Assembly: GCA_021234155.1 (NCBI GenBank)
Contig: JAJEKV010000005.1
Location: 27,554,689 to 27,618,688 of the forward strand
Source: Isoetes taiwanensis
Taxonomy: Eukaryota; Streptophyta; Lycopodiopsida; Isoetales; Isoetaceae
Length of the DNA: 64,000 nt
Direction of reading: 5' to 3'
Position 1 is the first letter of the stretch, and each line of letters begins with the position of its first letter. The translations under genes were made by a program, and so were the position numbers. Positions 45,601-58,369 of the stretch are shown piece by piece. A model generated the notes under the pieces. The model saw only the letters and a program-made list of their open reading frames with translations. It ran no database searches and was not told the origin of the DNA.

Positions 45601-46334
45601 TCTTCTCATCGTCTCCATTTCCTTTCCAAAATGTCTCTCGCCTCGTTGGCTCTCCCTGGATGCAATTGAACCGAACTCTCAAGATCGAGTACCCTCCTCA
45701 GTTTGTCCACGTCTGTGGGATTCCCTCGAGAGGGGACTAGACCTTTTTAAACACACCAACGACGAGTCAGATTGTAATGTCTCGCAACCTCTCATTACCA
45801 ACACATCAGAAGAAGAAACTGGAACCAAGAGGGTGGCAAACATAACTGCGAGCAATGTGAGAAAGAATGCCATCTGGTTCATCTTGTCGCTACAAAGACA
45901 TCATGTATGAACACCATTATATGAATACGCTAGCTTGACCACAACTCCTTCCTTATTTCTACCCCAAATGATAATATGTACAATCTCCTCGATCTTACAC
46001 TGAGGTGCTAGTAGAGCAGATGCCATGTAAACATGAGTATTACTAAGAACACATTTATTTGGAATATAAATATGCTGACTAAGCATAATGTGCTGAAACA
46101 ATAGTGGTTCAACACTTAGCATACATGTGCTGAAATGTACAGAATACAACACTTAATCAGCACTAAGCACTGACTCTAAATCAGTGCCGTAATTAGTGGG
46201 CAGTGGTTAAACATTATACTATTCTTAGTCTCACACTTTGTATATATGTTCATTGTACATTATGTATTATAACAATGCTGAGACGTAGAGACTATATTTT
46301 CTATTGCTTTTCTTAATAAAATTGTGCTTCTTTT
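42663..46334. other. non-coding stretch with small palindromes
   Basis: No gene is recognised. At 42912-42941 AAAGCCCACTTAGTGGGCTT repeats into a hairpin. At 43642-43657 GGAGCGGCGCCGCTCC is a perfect 16-bp palindrome. Around 45226 and in the U-box introns CATAGCCATAGCC recurs. Some frames near 45430-45620 are Arg/Glu-rich on the minus strand and could be a retroelement gag linker, without firm support. Confidence 0.4.
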
Positions 46335-46595
46335 CTATCTCTTGAGTCGATCTTGCGGGGTTTGTGCTAGTTTTGCACTAGTTCTATTATTAGCTACAAT
46401 GATTCTACTAGGCATAGATAGTTTAGCTATATTCCACCAAAATAAGTGCTTCCACAGTCCTCTAATAATTTCATCCCAGACATTTGAAGCAGAGACATGG
46501 ATTCCAACAGGGATACCAAGTAACTTCGTGGTCTTACCATGGCACAAAACCTTCCATGGGTAGTCCAAAATACAGGGAGACATGGGACGGTCCAA
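46335..46595 (-). pseudogene. L1-like LINE reverse-transcriptase fragment
   Basis: The minus frame reads KTTKLLGIPVGIHV, then WDEIIRGLWKHLFWWN and KLSMPSRIIVANN. This matches the plant L1 pattern LGxPxG ... W ... LSxxGRI just downstream of the RT palm. No other part of that element was found nearby. Confidence 0.5.
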
Positions 46596-47059
46596 TTAGG
46601 AATGAATATATTAGGAATTGAAATGATGACCATATAATGAGTTAAATGAGATTTAATTTATGTGTCTCATGTTAAACGTGAGATTCAAGTTCATCGTCTC
46701 TTACTTGAAAGAAGAATGTGTACAATTAGTTCCCTATGTGAATGTTAATCTTTGTTAAGGGGCAATCCATAGGGCTTTGCATCTTGATTGCTTAAGGTCA
46801 TAGGACTGTTCATTTTACCTAGCTCTGATTTCTTAGGTGAATGCTAGGTCTATTCCTATCAGTATCCCAAAGAACATGAGTCACATTGATAGTCTTGCGC
46901 CATGCACATTATTAAGTTTAAATGGTGGCAAAATGACAAGATCCTCATAGTCAATATTTGACGATGGAAGCACAATCATCACATGTCATGACATATTTTC
47001 ATATGGGCCACGTAAATGGTGATTTCCTCTCTATGGAGAAGGTTTTGACTTTATTACAC

Positions 47060-48562
47060 CAAGTCTAGCAGCTTGCTCAAGTATATCAGCAGTTGCAGTT
47101 GGACAATAAAGAGCTCAGGAAATAGGTTGCATCTCATGGACTAGCCTCTAGTTTTGAGAGGAGGCCATCAGAACTTAAGATTATCTTGCTGGAGAAATTT
47201 GATGGTACTAAATCCAACCTTCGGGGTTTCTTGAATCAGATTCGGCTGGTTATTCGGCCCCACCCTCATAGGTATCCCATGAACAGGTCGGGCTAGTTGG
47301 CTCCCTACTTTTTGGGCCATCTTTGAGTTGGTTTGCCCCCTTGCCAAAGAGGGAGGCCCCCGCGTGACATGACTTTGTCGCGTTAAGTGCTGAACTTAAG
47401 GCGTGTTTTGGAGACACGGATCGTCATCACACGTCAGTTACCAAGCTTGGCAGCCTTAGGCAAGGTTCTCGTCCGGTTTCATTTTATGCCTTTGAGTTTT
47501 GGCAGATTGCCATAGATACGACCTGGAATGATGTAGCCCTTGGAGATTGTTTCCGAAGAGAGCTTCGCGATGATGTGAAGGATATGCTACTGACTATAGA
47601 GGATCCTAGAACCTTAGTTGAAACTATTAGATTTGCAGTTCGTTGTAATAACCGTCTTTTTTAGCATAGGCAAGAAAGACGAAATCAGTCAGTTTCCCTA
47701 ATTTTGCGAGCTCTAGAAGTCACAGCAGCATCTGCACCGCCCACATCAGATGGCCCGGTACCTATGCAGATTGACCTGTAGTTCGAGGGCCCTTGTCTGC
47801 GGCCGAGAAGAATCATCGAAGAGAGGCTAACCTCTACCTCTATTGTAGTGGGGCTGGCCATATCGCTCGCAATTGTCCCGTTAAGTGCTCAAATCAGTCT
47901 AAAAACTCCAGAGGCCGGTCCGAATAGTTGGAGTCTCTCAATGTCTGGCCGCCATCCCTCAGACTTCCCCACGCGTAGTGAAGGATTTATTCCTTTTGAC
48001 AAGGTCAGTAAGGAATTTTTTATCTCTATATCATTGGAAGATTGGAAGCATTGGCGCAACTTGATAGTGATGCAAATGCTTCCTTTATGGATAGTGTGTT
48101 TGCTACTAAGCATGTCATCCCTAGAAGTAAGATTGAGCATCCCAGTTCTGTTGGTGTGATTGATGGGCGTAAGATCTCCTTGAGCGCAGTCACAGATTGT
48201 ACCGCACCTCTTCGGGTCTTGTTTGAGGGAGTTCCTTGTAGTATTTCTTTCAATCTTATTGCTAGCCCACATGCGCCAGTAGTCTTGGGTCTGCCCTTGG
48301 TCGAGCTACGTAACCCTTAGATTGATTGGCATACTAGATCTATTCAGTTTGCTAGTTCTAGCCCTAGTCCTAGTTCATCTGCAGTTCAAACCTCTGCGCC
48401 ATCTACTTTAGTTCGTGCAATATTGTGGGCTCCTGATTCTATTCTTGCTGATGTTTCAGTTCCTGATTCTGCTCCATGTCCTGATTCGGCTCTTATCTCT
48501 GCTCTAGTTTATGCTCCAGACTTTGCCCATATTCGAGATCATGTCCAAGCTCCAGTACTTGC
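47060..48562 (+). pseudogene. Ty3/gypsy gag-protease fragment, interrupted by the copia element
   Basis: Readable in shifting frames: KIILLEKFDGTKSNLRGFLN (about 47190), FYAFEFWQIAIDTTWNDVAL and CFRRELRDDVKDMLL of Gag, a degraded zinc knuckle (YCSGAGHIARNC, first Cys replaced by Tyr), and the protease-like region. There the active-site DSGA reads DSDA and PHAPVVLGLPLVELRNP follows. A Ser/Pro/Ala-rich linker runs into 48562 and continues for a short way at 54243. No RT or LTRs were found, so it is a truncated remnant. Confidence 0.65.
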
Positions 48563-49262
48563 TGTTAAAAAAATGCAATCTACTAGATGTTTATCTTCTC
48601 ACAAGAATCACAATCTTATAACATGTTCAAAAGATACAAATCCATTAGAATTCAAATGCAAAGGTTATAGACTTAATCTTCAAGTACATCTTGATAGCAA
48701 CATGTATTTGGCAAGCAAATACATCACAAGGGAGCCACAATTTGGTCTCTAATCCCTTGCAAATATCAAGTGCAAACTTAAAGCAATTCAACCATTAAGC
48801 TAAACCTTAGTCATTAATATCGAAATGGTACTGTAGCAATGGGATCACTTCGAACACTGTAGCAATGGTCTGCTTCAACTTATTACCATATTTCCGGTAC
48901 TGGATTAATGGCATATGCTCCGTTGCTCACTAAGCACATTGTTTACTAAGTATTTATCGATGATCCGCAGTCGGTTTCGGCTGGATAAACCTGCTAACTT
49001 GAGAATCCTGTGCTTTCGATATATCCCACATTCGTTACAACGAAGAAAGGTTTTCGTCTGGAATTATCCCACATGCATTCTTCTAGATATGAGCTTGGGA
49101 ACCATTGATCCACAATTCGAACTTTTAATACTTGTTTTACTCATGAGTTGCAACCATTTCTATAACCATTGCACCTTCATATTCAAATCAAGTTCCAATA
49201 TGATCTGAGTCTATAGATCTGGCTTCAACTGAAGAAAGTATTATATGACCTAATTCTTAACA
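48563..49262 (-). repeat. copia 3' LTR
   Basis: 700 bases, TG...CA, left end of the element because it is in minus orientation. The polypurine tract abuts it on the right. Confidence 0.92.
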
Positions 49263-49271
49263 TTCCCCCTT
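49263..49271 (-). promoter_or_regulatory. copia polypurine tract
   Basis: AAGGGGGAA on the minus strand, directly next to the 3' LTR; primes plus-strand DNA synthesis. Confidence 0.85.
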
Positions 49272-52200
49272 CATATAATCTTTCTTACCATTGTATTGAA
49301 CTGAATCTCTTAAGGTCTGAAACCTTCCAAGTGACAAGGCTTTAGTTAGCAGATCTGCTTTTTGATCAACTGTACTCACATAAGCAAGATGTACTAGATT
49401 CTTTTCAACCATGTCTCGAACAAAATGTATTTCCATCTCTATATGCTTACTTCTTTCGTGCAACACAGGGTTTTTTGACATGGCTATGCAGCTCGTGCTA
49501 TCACAGAAAATGATTGTATTCAGGTTGTTCTACACCAAGTTCAGTTAACAACCTTCTTTCCCAAACCACTTCTTTAGTTAATAGAGCTGTTGCATTGTAT
49601 TTTGCTTCTGCACTAGAGAGGGCTATACTTCCCTGCTTTTTGCATTTCCAAGCTATAGGAGCACCTCCAAGTAAAACAACATAACCTGAAGTTGACTTTC
49701 TTTGATCTAGATCTCCTGCCCAATCAGAGTCACAATAAGCTTTTAGTTGCAGTTCATCTGAGTTGTACATAATGCCAACATTAAGAGTCCCCTTGAGATA
49801 TCTCAGAATTCTTTTTGCAGCTGTCCAATGTTCCAGACCAGGATTATTGTTGTACCTGCTTAATATATTCACACCAAAGGCTATATCTGGCCTTGTGCAA
49901 TTTGCTAGATAAGACAGACATCCAATTAGTGACCTGTAGGGTATATTTTCCATTTGCTTTAACTCCTTCTCTGTAGTTGGACACATACGAGCTGAGATCC
50001 TGTGTCCTGGAACTAAGGGTGTCTGTGCTATGTTGCACTCATTCATATTAATTTTTTTTAGCATGTTTATAATATGGGTTGACTGGCTCAACTTCAGAAT
50101 TTTATTCTTTCTGTCTCTATAGACATCAATTCCAAGGAATCTCTTAAGCTCACCTAAATCTATCATTTGAAACCTCCTGTTGAGCAATTGTTTACAATGA
50201 GCCAGAATGTTTTTTTCATTTGCAACCATGATGTTATCATCAACATACAGAGCTATAATACAACATTTCTTCCCATCATTGTACCTGTACAAATTTCCAT
50301 CATGCTTTAATTTTTCAAACTCCTGCTCTAAAAGATAATTATCCATAATTTGTACCATTCTCTTGGAGCCTGTCTCAAACCATAAACTGCCCTATTTAAC
50401 TTCCAAACTTTCCCTAGTTTCAAATAGATCTCTTCTTCTAGTTTTGCATTAAGAAATGCTGTACTGACGTCCATATGGTGAATCTCCATGTCCCATGAGT
50501 TGGCAATTGCTAGTAACATTCTCAAGCTATTTATTTTGACTAAAGGAGAGAATGTCTCATCAAAATCTAATCCCTTTTTCTGAGTGAATCCTTGTGCAAC
50601 AAGTCTTGCTTTAAATTTCTTTGTTTGCCCATTAATGCCTGGCTTGATTCTAAAGATCCATTTGCTCCCAATAATAATTTTTCCTGGTGGTTTATCAACC
50701 ACAGTATGTGTTCCTGTTCTTTCAAAAGATAGCATCTCATCCTCCATAGCTTTGTTCCAACTGACTGAATCCTTACTTTTTAACACTTCTTCAACATTAT
50801 TTGGCAGCTTGTCAGTTTCCAAAAATAGAATATCAAACACAGAATGAATTTCACCTGTGTCTCCATGATGCCTCTTGCTTCTACCAGCTTCATGCAGTTC
50901 TAATTTGTGCTTGCTTTCATCAGCCAAGATCTGAGCCTCAGTTCTTCTAGTTTTCCTCTTTGGCTTTGCAACAGGTTCAGCCATGTGCTGCCACATGTTC
51001 AGGTACAGGTTCTGCTGCAGGCTCTACAACAGGTTCTACTGCAGGTTCAACTTCTACTGCAGAATCTTGTGCCTCAACCTTTTCTTCATCTCCATCCTCA
51101 CTGTTACTGTCAATATCAAAGTCACTTGTATCCTGCACTTTGGATTTCAGTCTGAGTAGTATGCTCAACCATTTCTTTCACCTCAGAGTTAGACTTATCT
51201 ACCTCTAAGATATTATCATCATTAACATTAGGAATAGCTTTATAAAACTTGTGTTCATTGAAGACTACATCTCTACTGACCAGAATTTTTCTATGAGTAG
51301 GATCATACAATCTGTAGGCCTTTGAATGCACATCATAACCTACCATATATGCAATATATGCTCGGTCATCAAGTTTTTTTCTGAGCTCTTCAGGAAGATG
51401 CACAAAACTTAATCAACCAAATGACCTCAACTGTTCATAGTCAGAAGTTTTTCCTGACCACAACATCTCAGGAATTGTAGCTTTTATACTTACAGATGGT
51501 AATAAATTTTGAACATGCACTGCTGTCTTCAAGGCTTCACTCCACAGAAAATTTGGTAGACCTGAGTATTTTAGCATAGCTCGAACAACATTTAGCAAGG
51601 TCCTGTTCTTCCTTTCAGCTACTCCATTTTGCTGAGGGGAGAACCTGCAAGTCAACTGCCTTTTAATACCACGTTTAGCACAAAACCACTTAAATTCCTT
51701 TGACAACTATTCCCCCCCCTCTGTCTGATCTTATGCATTTCACTTTCCTTTCTGTCTCTAGTTCAACTTCAGCCACAAATAATTTTAGAGCTTCAAAAGC
51801 TTGATCTTTTGTCTTTAACAAAAAACATCTTGTTGTTCTGCTGAAATCATCTATGAATGTCATAAAATATCTATGCCCTTCTATTCCTGTGATATTAATA
51901 GGTCCACACAAATCTGTGTGGATTAAATCCAACACCCTTTGAGCTCTCTTGGCTTTTGTTTTAAAAGCTAGCCTTGATTGCTTGCCTAGCTGACAGCCTG
52001 CACATAGCTTCTTTTCTCCATCCACATTTGCTGTTATAAATTTGTTTTTAATGAGCAGATCAATATTTGATGAATGAGTATGACACAATCTATTATGCCA
52101 AGTTGTCTTTGATGTACATTCAACAATATTGACAGACAATGAGTGATCCTTGTCAAAGCCAAACAAATTTCCTACTCTTCTTCCAATGAATTTCAAAATA

Positions 52201-53507
52201 TTATTAAAAAATATTTTGCATTCAAGCTTTTCAAAAACAACCTTATATCCAAGGTCCACAAGTTGGCACGCAGAAATTAAGTTTCTCACAAGAGTTGGCA
52301 CACACAAAACTTCTTTAAGCAACACACTTTTTCCATTCAAATCAAATAACTCTAAGATTCTAGAATCTTGGATTTTCTGCACCCCACCATCTCCTAGATG
52401 AACACGACCATTCTCTCTTTTACATTCCTTTAAAATCTTGATATCATGCACTACTGATTTTTCTGCTCCTGAATCTATAATGAGAAACTTGTTATTACTT
52501 TTGGCAAGATATTCAGAAATATTCAATACATCCTTTACCTCAATATCATCGGGATTTTCTTCAATTGCTTCTTCCATAATGTTCAGACTTGTACTTTCTT
52601 TAAAACATCCCCTTCCTCTCCTTGAATCCATTTGTGCTCTGCCTCTTCCTCCAATCCCCTTTGGACTTGGGCAGTCTGCAGATATATGGCCTTTCCCATC
52701 ACAATTAAAACACTTAAATTGCTTACCTCCACTTGGACACTCATTTTTTAAATGCCCATACTGATTACAAGTGTAGCAAGGCCCCAATCTCTCTTTTGCA
52801 AAGTTAGAGCTGCCTCTTTTTTTCTGTTCTCTTGCAAACAATACCTCTGGAGATTGGTCATCCTCTTGCATGCCTTTTGTCTGCTCAAACTCAGTTCGGA
52901 TCATCCTTAGAGCATGTTCTTTTGAGGTAGCTATATTTCTTACTAGAGTTGCAAGCTGAGAATTATGTGAAACAGCCCTAGATAGTGCCAAGATTTGATA
53001 TTGTTCACTTAGAACATTTCCAGCTCCTTCAAGATCTGCCACAATTGAATCAAACTTCTCCAAACAATCTGTTAGATCATACTTTTCAAACAACTTTAGC
53101 TTCCTTAGTTGTTTTTCTAACAAATCAATTTGAGATGAGCTTTTTACCTCATACTGACTTATAAGATACTGCCACATTTCATGTGGCTTCAAACCCCTTA
53201 GCCTCAGAATAATCTGCTGTGCTTCCATAACTTTGGTGTCATCTGCTACAGCAACAATAGGAGCAGAAGATGCTCCTGAACCTTCTGGATTTCCACTCCC
53301 TCCACCTGGATTGCTTGAACTAGTACCTGGACTTGTACAGCCAGAGCTGGCTGAGCTAGTGAATCTAGCTTGACTTCCATCTATAAGATGCCACAAATGC
53401 TCAAATTCCAAAAAAAACTTAATAGATTCCTTCCAGACTTGAAATCTAGTATCCCCCTTAAATACCTCAATTTGATTTAACAAATTTGCTGCAAATCTAG
53501 TAGACAT
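49263..53507 (-). pseudogene. copia Gag-Pol polyprotein, frame-broken
   Basis: Starts at MSTRFAANLLNQIEVFKGD (about 53507). In order: Gag, two zinc knuckles (CYTCNQYGHLKNEC and CFNCDGKGHISADC), protease (IIDSGAEKSVVH), integrase (HNRLCHTHSSNIDLLI; DLCGPINITG), RT (FKARLVAQGFTQKKGLDFDE; ALYVDDNIMV) and RNase H (AYCDSDWAGDLDQRKSTSGY; SSAEAKYNA). The order integrase before RT defines copia. Breaks: a frame change at the C8 run near 51711-51718, a TGA near 51410, frame changes near 51130, 50980 and 50360, and one near 49510. The copy cannot make full-length Pol but could be mobilised by a relative. Confidence 0.9.
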
Positions 53508-53522
53508 TATGACTTTAGCCAA

Positions 53523-53538
53523 CCTGGCTCTGATACCA
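53523..53538 (-). promoter_or_regulatory. copia primer-binding site (initiator Met-tRNA)
   Basis: On the minus strand it reads TGGTATCAGAGCCAGG, one base from the 5' LTR. It matches the 3' end of plant initiator Met-tRNA, the usual primer of copia elements. Confidence 0.9.
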
Positions 53539-53539
53539 A

Positions 53540-54237
53540 TGTTAAAAAAATGCAATCTACTAGATGTTTATCTTCTCATAAGAATCACAATCTTATAACA
53601 TGTTCAAAGGATACAAATCCATTAGAATTCAAATGCAAAGGTTATAGACTTAATCTTCAAGTACATCTTGATAGCAACATGTATTTGGCAAGCAAATACA
53701 TCACAAGGGAGCCACAATTTGGTCTCTAATCCTTGCAAATATCAAGTGCAAACTTAAAGCAATTCAACCATTAAGCTAAACCTTAGTCATTAATACCGAA
53801 ATGGTACTATAGCAATGGGATCACTTCGAACACTGTAGCAATGGTCTGCTTCAACTTATTACCATATTTCCGGTACTGGATTAATGGCCTATGCTCCGTT
53901 GCTCACTAAGCACATTGTTTACTAAGTATTTATCGATGATCCGCAGTCGGTTTCGGCCGGATAAACCTGCTAACTTGAGAATCCTGTGCTTTCGATATAT
54001 CCCACATTCGTTACAACGAAGAAAGGTTTTCGTCTGGAATTATCCCACATGCATTCTTCTAGATATGAGCTTGGGAACCATTGATCCACAATTCGAACTT
54101 TTAACACTTGTTTTACTCATGAGTTGCAACCATTTCTATAACCATTGCACCTTCATATTCAAATCAAGTTCCAAATGATCTGAGTCTATAGATCTGGCTT
54201 CAACTGAAGAAAGTATTATATGACCTAATTCTTAACA
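53540..54237 (-). repeat. copia 5' LTR
   Basis: 698 bases, nearly identical to 48563-49262. The primer-binding site abuts it on the left. Confidence 0.92.
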
Positions 54238-54242
54238 CTTGC

Positions 54243-55204
54243 TCTAGTTCTTGTTCCAGTTCTTGCTCCAGCTCCTACTCATGCTCCTGCTCTTGCAGAC
54301 ACAAATTATTTATTATCCACAACACTCGATATTGTGTCTCGACTCAATAACTAACTATATTATATGGTTCACCAACGAGCACAACTCCTCCACGACACCA
54401 CTATCCCTCTTCTCTTAATGACACCAAAAATCCCCTCTTCAAACATTGCCATTGGTACCCCCTCTTCAAACATTGCCATTGGTATTATGCAGAAGTATTG
54501 TATATCATGTTACCATTTCGACCCAAATGAATATGTTCCTTAAGTACATAAGTACCATATATCATCTTACAGTTTCCACCTGAACACCCTATCACTTTTC
54601 ATTGAAGGCATCACTTCAATCTTACTTACAAAGACTTCCATTATATATGAGTCCATTTCTTACATTCCCCTTGCACATTTTCACTTTCATTATGTGACTA
54701 GAAAACCAAGCCCAACTAGCCGAGCAAGGTTGATTGAGTAGATCGGAATAACAGCAAGCATCATCACATTCTCTCATAGCTCAATAGATTGGATGTATTT
54801 GAAGCAACCATGCCTTTCAAAAACCTTAGCTTTACATAATGAATCAATGGTCACCAATATGAGTAACAAGATGGGATAGGATCCAATCATTGAAGGTGCA
54901 AACAAAAAAATTCAACAAGCTACTCTACTTTATTGTTCAATAAAACTCTTGAGTTATGATGCATAAACAACATAAACATCTTATTAAGTTATCAATGTGA
55001 ATGATCAGTCACAATGCACTGTATATCCACAATTCAACATTGAGTTCAAATTCATATTCGTGCAGATTTTTTTCTTATCTTCATCAAATGGACCTCAAAA
55101 GTTTCTATACACCCCCCCTGAGTTCCCACATACATGGAAGAAAAAAACCCACATTTTCTAGCCAACAATCAACCAATCACCCCTCCATTAAGATCGCTAC
55201 TAAA
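54243..55204. other. Ty3 linker remnant and non-coding Helitron body
   Basis: The first 60 bases continue the Ser/Pro/Ala-coding low-complexity linker (CTTGCTCC repeats). At 54434-54485 a 26-base unit (CCCCTCTTCAAACATTGCCA...) is duplicated in tandem. Nothing coding is recognised from there to the Helitron end. Confidence 0.45.
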
Positions 55205-55232
55205 GCCCGGCAACGCCGGGCACCATAACTAG
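55205..55232 (+). mobile_element. Helitron 3' terminus (second family member)
   Basis: Hairpin GCCCGGCAACGCCGGGC (55205-55221, stem of 7 with 3-base loop), ACCATAA, then CTAG (55229-55232) followed by T. This is the canonical Helitron 3' end and nearly equals the one at 42632-42661. No RepHel coding lies upstream, so this copy is probably non-autonomous; its 5' end was not located. Confidence 0.8.
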
Positions 55233-55467
55233 TCTTTCTATAAAACTCTTTTAGGGCAATAAAGTGGACATTGGGGTAGGATACAATATTAAAAGCCGAA
55301 TCTGTCATTGGTTACGTCTGCCAATTAAAATCAGGCCATGTATAGAATTGTGCCCTTATAAATGTGAGAAACATGAGACCACATAACCTAGTCATCACAA
55401 GCAAAAGAAAACGTACTTTACGCTCGTCCTTTATCTGAAATTATAAATCTAGTAAAGAAGAACCATA

Positions 55468-55680
55468 CCTTGCCAAGCAATTCATTTGCTGCCTTTGGAC
55501 GCTGCCAATTCCATCTCCACCTTCCATCTAAAAGCAAGCCTCTGCCATAATCAAGCCCATGCCATGCTAGCCATTTTTCTAGAATATTCGGTGGCATGTG
55601 AATCCCTAAACAAATCCAGACCTTTGATGTATCATTTCCTCCTACGTGCAATCCAAAAAACTTCCCAGAACATTTCAGAT
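55468..55680 (-). other. exon-like frame of unknown gene
   Basis: The minus frame reads GKFFGLHVGGNDTSKVWICL, IHMPPNILEKWLAWHGLDYG, then LLDGRWRWNWQRPKAANELL, followed by AAG|GTATGG, a good donor. Copy A (10550-10700) keeps only the first part and has a frame change. I do not recognise the family. It may be an exon captured with the duplication. Confidence 0.35.
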
Positions 55681-57068
55681 CTTACAATGTTATTGAAAAA
55701 ATGGGTTTGACGAGTTGGGAAACTTCCCATAGAAGCATTTTCTACACAAAGAGGAAACATTTGTAAAGTGGATTGCCTAATTCCAATGTAATTGATCCCC
55801 AACTTATAGTTGACTATGTGGCAGTGACTTACGTGCATATCCTTCCTCTGCGATGTAATGCTAGCTTGTGCTCCCAAGGAAGCCAATTTGAAGATGGGGT
55901 AAGCATTTGGAATATGGATATGCTTAGGACATACTTGGAGTCCGATTCTAGGAAATGGATATTGTTGAGTAAGCCAATGTTTAAAATGTTTGCACGATGG
56001 CTAACCTGTGGGGGAAGAGTTGGCATCCTCTTAGTGAGTATATTCGTGGACATATGATAAAAATGTGGTGCCAAAAGGAAGACATTTTGGAGGAAAATAA
56101 GATTTGCAAGATGCAGAGCAAGGCAGCAAAGTTCATGCAGAGGGCGGCCACTGATCCAAACATTCAATTTAATGCTACTGCTGAGAGTGAGAGTGTGCAA
56201 AAAAATCCTCAACAAAGTGTTGCTCTTGCTGTGGCAGTAAAGAAAGGTGCCGAATACCCGTTGAGATGGGCTCTCCAAACGCTGCATCCCTTGGGAGGCC
56301 GGATTTTAGTCATCCACATCACACGAATTGTCAAGACTGTTCCCACGCCAAGTAAGCCCCAGCCTCTTCTATTTTTTGTTCTGGGTTTTCGTTTTGGCTT
56401 ATTCTGCTTAAATCTATTCAGTGGGACCTGTACATATTTCGCAGGCTAATCCTGCGCACATCAAAGCTTACATGGACGAACTTGATAGCAAAACTAGCCA
56501 GTGGGTGCTTTCCTTAAAGCACGTCTGCCAGGAGTACAAGGTGCATGTCTTAGCTTATTTACTTCTTACACAAACCAATCTTTTTCCTAATGCTTCATTC
56601 ATTATCTTGTTCCTTAGATTGTGCCAGAATTTACTGGCATCAAGAGTAATGAACCTGTCCATAAATTACTCCTCGCGGAGATTGCTGAGAAGAGAATTAG
56701 TCACCTTGTCCTTGGGTCATCATCTTCTTCTCTCCTGTGAGTATGCTGAAAAATTATCTAAGCAATCTCTTTAGTTTGTCGAAAACACACATACCCATCA
56801 CTCAACACAAGTAAAAGAAACTTAAACATTATATAAGAATAGGGATGGGAACATGTTTTTCAGTGTGCAATATTTCTATTTCATTGTGCATTTAGGAAGG
56901 TGTAATGTCTTTATTCATAGGGAGGATGCTCCAAAACAAAGCATTATAGCCAAGTCTTCTCGACAACTAATGTTGCACAAAATAACTTAAACAATAATAA
57001 TATTTTCTATATATTTCCCATGAGACAGCAGCAGGGCCCTTATGATGCAAGTGATAATATATTATTGA

Positions 57069-57510
57069 TGGATGCCCGTATTTAGAATCCGGGATGTGGT
57101 ATTGCTGGACTTTTTTGTTGCTATTTCTGGCCACCCGGTGAGCGGTTGGAATAGTTTAGTCGGTTAGAAGAAAGGAATCACAATTCGCGCGGGGGGTTAT
57201 CAGCCAGGTGGTATTTCCGGCCAAAAAAAGTGGTATTTCCGAGCAAAAAAATGGTATTTCCTGCTTTAGAAGCCCTTCTAATCACTTTGTCTGCCTCTTT
57301 AATGTTGAACTGCTTCAAAATCCCTTCTAATCACTTTGCCTGCCTCTTTAACGTTGATTTGATGAAGAGAAGAAGCGAGTTGAGCACTGATAGAGCCGGA
57401 TTGATCCAAAAATGCCCCAAAACAGTTGGTTTTGGGTTTAAAAGGTGGATGGAAATACCACAAAAAAAGTCTGGAAATACCATATCCCGGACTCTAAATA
57501 CGGTGGTCCA
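57069..57510. mobile_element. MITE-like TIR element in intron 3 of copy B
   Basis: Same ends and same site as the element at 15605-16360 but about 440 bases long. It has lost much of the right interior and gained a GTGAGCGGTTGG...GCGCGGGGGG stretch of about 65 bases near 57135-57195. Confidence 0.65.
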
Positions 57511-58309
57511 TTGTTGATTAAATATATTGAAGCCCGTGTCTTCATCACTTTCTTCAATGTATCTTTCATGGCTCCTCCTTGAGTGCTTCTGCAATAGCAC
57601 TTACAGCGCCACAAGAAGCTGGAGCACCAGCACTTACATCCACACCACCACCTCCATCTGAGTAAAGATTCTAAACTGTGCTCAATAGATCTAAATAGTA
57701 GGTTCATGCAAAGATTCGAACACTTACCAGAGCCAACACCCATTATAAAGTCTTCATCACATAGGGAGCAAATGCTAGCATAGTGTTCCATCTTAGTCTG
57801 GAACAAGCTAGAGTTTCCTTATTAAGTGAGTATTGAATTGAATGTTAGGGCCTTGGGACTTCAAATATTCTGACACGATTATGTAACAAGACTCAAATCA
57901 CAATGTTGCTCTGTCGGGCCAAACTCAATTTCACACCCCTTTGTTTATTACTGCTTGATTGCCATAACTGTATATGTTGGCAGCATACCAAATGATGTCG
58001 ATTATAGTCCCCATTCTTATTGGTTTAAAACAACTCTACCCCTCTAGCATAGCCATAGCAACGGAGCCCTTCTCTTGAAAATACAAGGATGCAGCTCTGT
58101 TTGAAGGCGACTTGTTTCTCCCTTGCTAGCCAAAGCCACCAGAAATTTGCACAGAAGCTCCAAATCCCCTATGTCATAGCCATAGCCATTGCCATTGGAG
58201 CCCTTGCCCTAAAATACAATGCTCGACTGTTGCATGCGAATTAAGGAGCTGGACAAAAAAAAAAAATATACATGACCAACCAAGCCATTGGGAAACTCGT
58301 ATTAACACT

Positions 58310-58369
58310 AGGATAGGATAGAATAGGATAGGATAGGATAGGATAGGATAGGATAGGATAGGATAGGAT
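58310..58369 (+). repeat. (GGATA)n microsatellite
   Basis: About 12 GGATA units in intron 3 of copy B. Copy A has a short AGAATAGAAT-type tract at the same place (17265-17300), so it expanded after duplication. Confidence 0.9.

Larger units (their letters stand above)
48563..54237 (-). mobile_element. complete Ty1/copia retrotransposon with 5-bp target duplication
   Basis: 5675 bases, minus orientation. The LTRs are 48563-49262 (3') and 53540-54237 (5'), starting TGTTAAAAAAATGC and ending TTCTTAACA. The flanks are CTTGC at 48558-48562 and CTTGC at 54238-54242, a perfect target-site duplication inside the Ty3 fragment. A primer-binding site and a polypurine tract lie in the right places. By eye the LTRs differ by about seven substitutions and two single-base indels, so the insertion is young. 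The polyprotein is nevertheless broken. Confidence 0.95.

Noticed and set aside
48300-48560. Host gene for a Ser/Pro/Ala-rich protein
   Set aside because: It is in frame with the Ty3 protease-like region and resumes after the copia insertion, so it is a retroelement linker.
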